Assembly (NCBI GenBank): GCA_016194795.1
Contig: JACQAX010000203.1
Span: 1 to 9,084, forward strand
Direction: 5' to 3'
DNA: 9,084 bases
DNA from: Deltaproteobacteria bacterium
GTDB taxonomy: Bacteria; Bdellovibrionota; UBA1018; UBA923
The notes below the pieces were generated by a model. The model was not told the DNA's origin and did no database searches. It saw nothing but the letters and a program-made list of their open reading frames with translations. The position numbers were made by a program, and so were the translations under genes. The number at the start of each line of letters is the position of its first letter. Position 1 is the stretch's first letter. Shown in pieces: positions 1 through 7,032 of this stretch.

Positions 1-104
1 AGCTGACTGTACACGCCGGGCATGTTGAGGATCAGCTCGATGAGCAGCCAGCAGACGGTCCCGACCAGCCCCGAAAGCACCCCCACGAACAGCGCGATGA
101 ACAT
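1..104 (-). CDS. N-terminus of a membrane protein, cut by the left window edge
   Basis: On the minus strand an ATG at 104 opens a frame that stays open to the window edge (34 codons). The predicted N-terminus is strongly hydrophobic, beginning MFIALFVGVLSGLVG and continuing through a Trp/Leu/Ile-rich stretch, so it looks like a first transmembrane segment or an uncleaved signal anchor. A GGAG lies 12 bases upstream of the ATG (complement of 117-120), and an in-frame TAA just upstream rules out a much earlier start. The gene is divergent from the PilZ gene and shares the 105-336 intergenic region with it. Too little is present to name a family; the function is unknown. Confidence 0.5.
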   Translation of the reverse strand, partial: MFIALFVGVLSGLVGTVCWLLIELILNMPGVYSQ

Positions 105-140
105 GCAGAGATTTTACTCCACGCCCCCGGCTTTGACGAT

Positions 141-169
141 TTTCCAGCAGGCGGGGCTCTCATTATAAT
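141..169 (+). promoter_or_regulatory. Predicted sigma70-type promoter upstream of the PilZ gene
   Basis: A perfect TATAAT at 164-169 lies 17 bases downstream of TTTCCA (141-146, 4 of 6 matches to TTGACA). Transcription would start near 176 and give a leader of about 160 bases before the PilZ gene. The -10 sits inside the perfect 10-bp palindrome CATTATAATG (161-170), so it also reads TATAAT on the minus strand, towards the divergent membrane-protein gene. I see no good minus-strand -35 for that direction. A second TATAAT at 200-205 has no recognisable -35. Confidence 0.42.
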
Positions 170-213
170 GGGGGACGGAAAAACCAGCCCCAATCCGAAT
201 ATAATCCCTTTAA

Positions 214-229
214 TGTCAAATACTTGACA
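214..229. promoter_or_regulatory. 16-bp perfect inverted repeat, possible operator
   Basis: TGTCAA-ATAC-TTGACA is a perfect inverted repeat with 6-base arms and a 4-base centre. Each arm is also a consensus -35 hexamer (TTGACA) on one strand, but no convincing -10 lies at the right distance on either strand. The symmetry and size fit a dimeric regulator site between the divergent membrane-protein and PilZ genes. In the RNA it could form only a short hairpin, with no T-run, so it is not a terminator. I cannot assign a regulator family. Confidence 0.4.
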
Positions 230-286
230 GCTTCATCATTCAACAATGCCCGATTCTTACCATGGACTTACTAGGAGAAAGGTCGG

Positions 287-340
287 TTGTACGTGTGCAG
301 GAAGACCAGCAAGAATATGAATTCGCAGGGTGACCTGTGA
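287..340 (+). CDS. Possible 17-codon leader peptide ahead of the PilZ gene
   Basis: A strong Shine-Dalgarno-like AGGAGAAAGG (273-282) lies more than 50 bases upstream of the PilZ start, too far to serve it. Nine bases after its AGGAG core is a TTG (287) that opens a 17-codon frame. Its TGA (338-340) overlaps the PilZ GTG start as GTGA, a typical coupling arrangement. A second small frame (ATG 262 to TGA 331-333, 23 residues) also crosses this stretch but has no ribosome site before its ATG. The peptide is predicted only from the orphan ribosome site and the overlap; the TTG start is a weakness. Confidence 0.2.
   Translation: MYVCRKTSKNMNSQGDL
323..340 (+). promoter_or_regulatory. RNA hairpin enclosing the PilZ ribosome site and start codon
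   Basis: Bases 323-329 pair with 334-340 (TCGCAGG / CCTGTGA, seven pairs including one G-U), closed by GTGA (330-333), which is a GNRA-type tetraloop in RNA. The stem and loop contain the AGGG ribosome site (327-330) and the GTG start (337-339). As drawn, it would restrict initiation unless opened, for instance by a ribosome translating the upstream leader frame into it. This is a structural prediction by eye. Confidence 0.4.
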
Positions 341-750
341 GCACGGTTATCGGGGGCGCCAAAAAGGCCCGCCCGCGCACCGAGCGCAGAAAGTCGCGGC
401 GAAAGATCGTCTTCACGAAATATCCCGTGGTGGTCCACACCAAGGACACGTGGAACCAGGACCACGCGCCCATCGCCGCGATCGTCACTGACATCAGCAA
501 CTCGGGGTTGGGATTGATCGCGCAGGGCCAGCTCAAGCGCGGTTCGGCGGTATTGATCGTGATGCAGGCGGGAACCGCCTACGAGCGCGAGCTCGAGGGC
601 GAGGTCATCTGGATGACCTCGCTTCCGAGCTGCGGGCGAATCCTGAAACCGAATCTCCCGAGCCTGGTGACCTACTGGCGGATCGGCGTCAGGCTCGACC
701 CCGACGACAAGGAGCAGTGCGAGTTCATCGAGGGCCTGCTTAAAAAGTAG
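337..750 (+). CDS. PilZ-domain protein (probable c-di-GMP receptor)
   Basis: A 137-residue protein made almost entirely of one PilZ domain. PilZ domains bind the second messenger cyclic di-GMP and pass the signal to motility, exopolysaccharide or transcription partners. The N-terminal arginine motif is present (R17/R18 with R21/R22, RxxxR), followed by the DxSxxG motif at D52-S54-G57 (DISNSG), so the ligand-binding residues look intact. The rest reads as a beta-barrel ending in RIGVRL and a short helix; residues about 94-114 look like an insertion or long loop. There is no signal peptide or membrane segment, so it should be cytoplasmic. The start is GTG 337, with AGGG six bases upstream and an in-frame TGA at 331-333. 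It is convergent with glmU, with 18 bases between stops. The partner protein is not identifiable from the window. Confidence 0.88.
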   Translation: MSTVIGGAKKARPRTERRKSRRKIVFTKYPVVVHTKDTWNQDHAPIAAIVTDISNSGLGLIAQGQLKRGSAVLIVMQAGTAYERELEGEVIWMTSLPSCGRILKPNLPSLVTYWRIGVRLDPDDKEQCEFIEGLLKK

Positions 751-768
751 CCGAAGCGGCCGCCGCCT

Positions 769-1963
769 TCATCCGCCGGATTGCGAGCGGTACTTCTTGG
801 CGTAGCCCGGCTTCGTGACCTGGCGCTCGCGCGCGATCACCAGCGAGTCCTTCTCGGGAACCGACTCGGTGACCGTCGACCCCGAAGCGATGTACGTCCC
901 GTCGGCGATCTCGATGGGCGCGACGACCTGGGAGTCGCTGCCGACGAAGACGTTGTTGCCGATCTGAGTGCGATGCTTGCGCCGGCCCTCGCGGACCGTG
1001 CCGTCGAAGTTGCAGGTGACGAACCCGCAGCCGAGGTTCACCCCGGATCCTATTTCGGCGTCGCCGATGTAGCTCAGGTGAGCGGCGTTCGTATGCGAGC
1101 CGATGCTGGACTCCTTCACCTCGACGAAATTGCCCACGCGCACGTTGCTGAGGGTCATGGAGAAAAACGCCCTCATCCATGTGCTTCACCGCCGTACGCC
1201 AGTAGAGCATGCGCTGGGCGTCGGCGAGCTCGCGCATGTTGTTCACGCCGGCTAGCACTTTCGGGTCGTCGTAATGATGCGCCAGAATGCGTTTCTTGCC
1301 CTTGCGAGCGAGCTCGAAAACGTCGGTGAGGTAGAATTCGCCGGCCGCGTTCTTGTTCTTCATCTTGCCCAGCGCGAGCTCGAGCAGCTTGCGCTCGAAG
1401 ACGTACACCCCGCCGTTGTACTCGCGGATCTTGCGCTGCGCGGGGCTGGCATCCTTATACTCGACGACGCCGACGAAATTCCTGCCCTTGCGCACGACGC
1501 GCCCGTACTGGCCCGCGTCGGGAATCGTGGTGCTCGCGAGCGTGGCGGAGCTCTTCGCCGCCGCATGCGCGTCCAGCAGCTGGCTGAAGCATTCGGCAGT
1601 GAAAAGCGGGAGGTCTCCGTTGAAGACCGCGAACTGGTCGGCCTTGCTCGGCTGCTCGAGCGCGAGCTTCACGGCGTGGCCGGTGCCGAGCTGCTGGTCC
1701 TGGACGGTGAAAACGACCGGCGATTTCACCTTCCCCGACTTCTGCAGCGCTCCCACCGTTTCCCTCACCAGCTCGCGACCGTGCCCGATCACGATGTTGA
1801 AGCGCGCGCCCGAGCGCGGATCGACGGCGCGATCGAGCTCCTCCATGAGGAGCGAGAGCATCGGGTGCCCGCAGGCGCGATGGAGAACTTTCGGAAGGTC
1901 GGACTTCATGCGCGTGCCGAGGCCCGCCGCCAGAATGATGATGTCGGTCACAGGTGTCTTCAT
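769..1963 (-). pseudogene. glmU: Interrupted glmU: N-acetylglucosamine-1-P uridyltransferase / glucosamine-1-P acetyltransferase
   Basis: GlmU makes UDP-N-acetylglucosamine for peptidoglycan and LPS. It has an N-terminal uridyltransferase and a C-terminal left-handed beta-helix acetyltransferase. The N-terminal part is intact: G14-x-G-T-R18 with K25 for nucleotide binding, N115-G-D117 for the metal, and G93-T-G-H. It reads to about residue 271 (MDEGVFLHDP). The conserved acetyltransferase part (NVRVGNFVEVK, then HLSYIGDAEIG, CNFDG and KHRTQIG, with its His, Tyr, Asn and Lys residues) continues in a different frame from about 1149 down to the TGA at 769-771. Compared with E. coli GlmU, about 80-85 residues of beta-helix between LRDP and VGNFVE are missing, and the net change is not a multiple of three. 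Unshifted reading gives an Arg-rich nonsense tail ending at 740. I chose ATG 1963 because GGAGG lies five bases before it; a TTG at 1975 is open but lies over that site. GlmU is essential in most bacteria, so this is an assembly or sequencing artefact or a decayed extra copy. Confidence 0.85.
1144..1153 (-). other. Junction of the glmU deletion/frameshift
   Basis: Reading the minus strand, frame one gives a normal GlmU sequence up to the Pro codon at 1151-1153. Frame two gives a normal GlmU sequence from the Ser-Asn codons at 1144-1149. One base (1150) separates the two codon sets, so the missing segment would be 3n+2 bases long if the rest is correct. An ATG at 1176, just upstream in frame two, could in principle start a 135-residue beta-helix fragment, but no convincing ribosome site precedes it. 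Confidence 0.7.
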
Positions 1964-2045
1964 AGGTGCCTCCAATCTTATTTCCGGGAGTGTCTAATAA
2001 CAAGACAATCGTAGTGCCAGGAAACGGGCACCCGGGACGATCCGC

Positions 2046-2075
2046 TTGATATCACTGGGCAAAACTGCCTAAAAT
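2046..2075 (+). promoter_or_regulatory. Predicted sigma70-type promoter for the exported Cys protein gene
   Basis: TTGATA (2046-2051, 5 of 6) and TAAAAT (2070-2075, 5 of 6) are separated by 18 bases. Transcription would start near 2082, giving a leader of about 27 bases before the ATG at 2109. The element lies in the glmU-divergent region 1964-2108, which otherwise holds a weak hairpin (GTGCC 2014-2018 with GGCAC 2027-2031) and no clear glmU promoter. Confidence 0.45.
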
Positions 2076-2108
2076 CCTGGCGCATGCGTTGCAATTCTAG
2101 ACATCGAG

Positions 2109-2573
2109 ATGAAGAAGATGTTGTGGATCGCGGCCGCCATGGCCGCCGTAGCAGTCGCCGCGGAAGCTCCCGCCCAGGCCCATGCCGTGAAGGGCACGGG
2201 TCTCTATCGCACCGAACAGGATTGCGTGAGAGCGCTTCCCGCTTTCAACCGCCGCCTCGAAAGGCTTGGCCTTCGCCTGACGAAGGCGACCGAGTGCGAG
2301 GAAGTGCAGGGCGAGTTCGACGCATACGCCCCCTCGTTCGAGGTCGAGTCGGACACGCCGATGGTGGCCGAGACCGCGCTTGCGGGCCTCATGCCCGACG
2401 AGAAGAGCTGCAACGAGAGCTTGCGCGCGCTCACCAGAGTCGTCGCCGACAAGGACGAGAAGATCCTCGAGGCCTCGTGCGTTCCCGTGACCGTCGTCGA
2501 CCAGGAAGAGGACGAGATGCGGAGTGGGCAATTTCAGCCCATGGTGATCCTGCTTAAATCGAAGCAGGGCTAA
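2109..2573 (+). CDS. Exported four-cysteine protein of unknown function
   Basis: A 154-residue protein that I do not recognise. The N-terminus is a clear Sec signal peptide: MKKM, a hydrophobic Ala/Val core (about residues 5-18), then APAQAHA, with likely cleavage after A24 or A26. The mature part of about 130 residues is soluble-looking and has four cysteines, C39, C63, C101 and C124. They fall in two similar blocks: LYRTEQDC...L with a second Cys 24 residues on, and LMPDEKSC...L with a second Cys 23 residues on. This looks like an internal duplication in which each unit could carry one disulfide, as expected in the periplasm or outside the cell. There is no lipobox and no membrane anchor. 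The start codon has only a weak ribosome site, and ATG 2118 is an alternative. The gene is divergent from glmU and stands alone. Confidence 0.75.
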   Translation: MKKMLWIAAAMAAVAVAAEAPAQAHAVKGTGLYRTEQDCVRALPAFNRRLERLGLRLTKATECEEVQGEFDAYAPSFEVESDTPMVAETALAGLMPDEKSCNESLRALTRVVADKDEKILEASCVPVTVVDQEEDEMRSGQFQPMVILLKSKQG

Positions 2574-2667
2574 AGTTTCCTCCGAAAACAGCCGTAAGTC
2601 TTCTCCAGAGGGCGACTCGGATCGTAACAAGCGGCAAAGCGCCGCGCGCCGGTTTCGCTCAAAATAG

Positions 2668-2697
2668 TTGTATCCATGGGATGACGGCTGCTACACT
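2668..2697 (+). promoter_or_regulatory. Predicted extended -10 promoter for dksA
   Basis: TGC-TACACT (TG at 2689-2690, hexamer 2692-2697) is an extended -10 element. A poor -35, TTGTAT (2668-2673), lies 18 bases upstream. Transcription would start near 2704, about 40 bases before the dksA ATG. The upstream part of the gap (2574-2667) shows only a 5-bp GC hairpin at 2631-2645 with no T-run. Confidence 0.35.
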
Positions 2698-2742
2698 GTC
2701 TGAAGTCGTGCGGTTTATTCCTATGGATTGGGGGGTTTGCAC

Positions 2743-3102
2743 ATGGACCAGAAGTCGCTGAACAAGTTCAAGAAACTTTTGCTCGAAGAAAAGCAGAAGG
2801 TCATGAACAACAGCCGCAAAAATCTCGACGACATCAAAGTTGACGTCGACGATCTGCCTGACGAGACCGATCTCGCCGCGTCCGAGGTGAGCCAGAACCT
2901 CGCGTTCAAGCTCCGCGATCGCGAGCGCATGCTCCTCGTGAAGATCAACGAGGCGCTCGGGCGCATCGACGACGGCACGTTCGGAGCCTGCGAGGAGTGC
3001 GAAGAGCCGATCGAGCCGCGCCGCCTCGAGGCGCGCCCGGTGAGCACGCTCTGCATCGCCTGCAAAGAGCGCGAAGAGCACCGCGAGAAGATCTTCGCCT
3101 AG
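2743..3102 (+). CDS. dksA: DksA/TraR-family RNA polymerase-binding transcription factor
   Basis: DksA binds the secondary channel of RNA polymerase and acts with ppGpp in the stringent response. This 119-residue protein shows the family layout. A long helical coiled coil carries the acidic tip motif D40-E-T-D43-L-A45 (DxxDxA), followed by LRDRERMLL. The C4 zinc finger is C83-x2-C86-x17-C104-x2-C107, with RRLEARP inside it, and the C-terminal helix ends HREKIFA. Both tip aspartates and all four cysteines are present, so it should be a working DksA rather than a Cys-less paralogue. It is somewhat shorter than the E. coli protein at the N-terminus. The start is ATG 2743, with a run of Gs (2730-2735) seven bases upstream; the open TTG at 2728 would place that site inside the gene. 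A strong terminator follows, so it is probably monocistronic. Confidence 0.93.
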   Translation: MDQKSLNKFKKLLLEEKQKVMNNSRKNLDDIKVDVDDLPDETDLAASEVSQNLAFKLRDRERMLLVKINEALGRIDDGTFGACEECEEPIEPRRLEARPVSTLCIACKEREEHREKIFA

Positions 3103-3131
3103 CTCGCTCTTGAAAATCGCTATGTTCGAAT

Positions 3132-3166
3132 AGAGGCGATCGCTCCGGCGGTCGCCTCTTTTTTTT
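3132..3166 (+). terminator. Intrinsic terminator of dksA
   Basis: AGAGGCGA (3132-3139) pairs with TCGCCTCT (3152-3159). After one T-G wobble the stem extends by CGC/GCG to a TCCG loop, giving about 12 pairs. Eight Ts follow (3159-3166). It lies 29 bases after the dksA stop and separates dksA from lon. Confidence 0.95.
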
Positions 3167-3198
3167 GCCCTCGCCTCGAGCGGCGCCCCGCTCTGGAA

Positions 3199-3235
3199 CC
3201 GGCAACACTTTCCGGAGAGCCTCGCTCCGGCAACA
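3199..3235. repeat. Short direct repeat and hairpin in the lon leader
   Basis: CCGGCAACA occurs at 3199-3207 and again at 3227-3235. The second copy overlaps a hairpin, CCGGAG (3212-3217) with CTCCGG (3225-3230). The rest of the 3167-3404 gap holds a 5-bp inverted repeat, CTGTC-ACC-GACAG (3280-3292), and a TTGACA (3328-3333) without a matching -10. I found no convincing sigma70 or heat-shock promoter for lon. The repeat may be chance. Confidence 0.3.
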
Positions 3236-3404
3236 GCAAGAATTGCCTGAACCAAGCCAAATCACGGGGTTGTATCGCACTGTCACCGACAGATTCCTAA
3301 AGCTTTCCCCTGAATGGGTCGAACCGTTTGACAAGAGTTCAGTTGGCTGCGGCGTAAGCCAGGGCCGAAGCATCAGGGAAGATAGCAAAACAGGAGACCA
3401 CAGA

Positions 3405-5840
<2,436 letters not shown>

Positions 5841-5860
5841 AGACCGAAAAATCAATACAT

Positions 5861-5902
5861 GAAATCGGCCCTGGTGCCTCGCATCAGGGCCGATTTCTTT
5901 TT
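5861..5902 (+). terminator. Intrinsic terminator of lon
   Basis: GAAATCGGCCCTG (5861-5873) pairs perfectly over 13 bases with CAGGGCCGATTTC (5885-5897). The loop can pair further. Five Ts follow (5898-5902). It lies 20 bases after the lon stop and only 26 bases before the next start codon. Confidence 0.95.
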
Positions 5903-5928
5903 CGGGCCCTTGGGACTAGTATAGCGCC

Positions 5929-7032
5929 ATGCTCATCCACGGCGGCAGCTTCAATCCGATGAAAGCCCTTGTGATCGCCGTATTGCTCCTCGCCCTCGCC
6001 TTCGGCGCCTCGAGCGAGACGGCTTTTTTCTCGCTCAACCGCTTCCAGCTCCGGCGCATCAAGGAACGTTACAAGACGGCCTATGGCCGTATCCGCACCC
6101 TGCTCGCCCGCCCGAGCCGGCTCCTCATCATGATTCTGCTCGTGAGCGAGCTCGTGAACCTCACGATCTCGTCGCTCGTCACCGGGACGCTCGAGCAGCG
6201 CTTCGGCGGCGGCACCCACACCGCCAACCAGTGGTATCTCATCACGGCGCTCTCGCTGGCGATCAACCTTCCCCTGCTCGTCGTGATCGGCGAGATCACC
6301 CCGAAAATCATCGCGGCGAAGATGAACCGCATCGTGGCGCTCGTGAACTCGGGGCCCCTCTATCTGCTCTACAAGATCCTGTTGCCCGTGCTCTGGGTCT
6401 TCGACGCCGCGATCGGCTTCGTGCTCCGGAGCCTGAAGGCCGAGGGCCGCGACCACCTGTCGAAAACGATGTCGGTGCTCAGCGAGGACGACTTCGTGCT
6501 GCTCATGGAGGAAGGCCACCGCGAAGGCACGGTCGATCCCGGAGAGCGCAAGCTCATCAAGAACGTCTTCGAGTTCGACGACAGCACGGTCTCGGAGGTG
6601 ATGACGCCGATCTCGCAGGCGTTCAGCATCGCGGCGAACGCCCGGGTCATCGACGTCATGCCCGAGATCCGCGCGCAGAAGTTCTCGCGCGTCCCCGTCT
6701 ACGGCAAGAGCAAAAAGCAGATCGTCGGCATCCTCTTCGTCAAAGACCTGCTCGCGCTGCGCAACCACCCCGGGCTGGCCGAAACCGAGGTGAAGTCGCT
6801 CATGACCCGCCCGATGCACGTCGGCCCGAACATGCGCCTCTCGCTGCTCTTCCGGCGTTTCAGGGAGTCGAAATCGCACATGGCCGTCGTCGTGAATCCC
6901 GTGTCGCACGTTCGGATCCGGCAGAGCGAGAGCGGCCATTTCGACGAAGAGGCCATCGGCGTCGTCACTCTCGAGGACGTGCTCGAGAGCATCTTCGGCG
7001 AGATCGCCGATGAGCGGGACGTGCTGGTATGA
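5929..7032 (+). CDS. CNNM/DUF21-CBS membrane protein, short form without the CorC_HlyC domain
   Basis: A 367-residue inner-membrane protein of the CNNM (hemolysin C/CorC) family, generally linked to Mg2+ or other divalent-cation transport or resistance. The DUF21 membrane domain spans about residues 11-168, with four hydrophobic segments and the conserved GASSETA (26-32) and GEITPK (121-126). A CBS pair follows (about 222-358), starting at VMTP and ending GVVTLEDVLESIFGEI. The usual DEYGG motif in CBS2 is replaced by a hydrophilic stretch of about 20 residues (324-343). The protein stops right after the CBS pair, so the C-terminal CorC_HlyC domain is absent. No ribosome site precedes ATG 5929, which lies 7 bases after TAGTAT (5917-5922), so a leaderless mRNA is possible. 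ATG 5959 is an alternative start closer to the membrane segment. The last four bases overlap the next gene, its paralogue. Confidence 0.85.
   Translation: MLIHGGSFNPMKALVIAVLLLALAFGASSETAFFSLNRFQLRRIKERYKTAYGRIRTLLARPSRLLIMILLVSELVNLTISSLVTGTLEQRFGGGTHTANQWYLITALSLAINLPLLVVIGEITPKIIAAKMNRIVALVNSGPLYLLYKILLPVLWVFDAAIGFVLRSLKAEGRDHLSKTMSVLSEDDFVLLMEEGHREGTVDPGERKLIKNVFEFDDSTVSEVMTPISQAFSIAANARVIDVMPEIRAQKFSRVPVYGKSKKQIVGILFVKDLLALRNHPGLAETEVKSLMTRPMHVGPNMRLSLLFRRFRESKSHMAVVVNPVSHVRIRQSESGHFDEEAIGVVTLEDVLESIFGEIADERDVLV

Noticed and set aside
224..252. TTGACA at 224-229 as the PilZ promoter -35
   Set aside because: No -10-like hexamer lies 16-18 bases downstream; the hexamer is better explained as one arm of the palindrome.
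740..1150. Continuous 411-codon minus-strand frame as one intact protein
   Set aside because: Past about 1150 it leaves the GlmU frame and becomes Arg-rich nonsense, while the true acetyltransferase sequence is in another frame.
781..2014. Long open frames on the plus strand across glmU
   Set aside because: They are antisense to clear GlmU coding sequence, their translations are Arg/Ala-rich and match nothing, and long shadow frames are expected at this GC content.
2004..2020. Sigma54-like element upstream of glmU on the minus strand (TGGCAC-N5-TTGTC), about 40 bases before the ATG
   Set aside because: The -24 half is perfect and the spacing is right, but the essential GC of the -12 half is GT. 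Sigma54 control of a housekeeping glmU would also be unusual.
2631..2645. Hairpin GCGGC-AAAGC-GCCGC as a terminator of the exported Cys protein gene
   Set aside because: The stem is only five pairs and no T-run follows.
2728..2742. TTG start for DksA five codons upstream
   Set aside because: The run of Gs at 2730-2735 is the likely ribosome site for ATG 2743 and would become coding.
3165..3404. N-terminal extension of Lon by 80 codons
   Set aside because: It would start inside the dksA terminator and has no Lon similarity. ATG 3405 has a good AGGAG and gives the normal Lon N-terminus.
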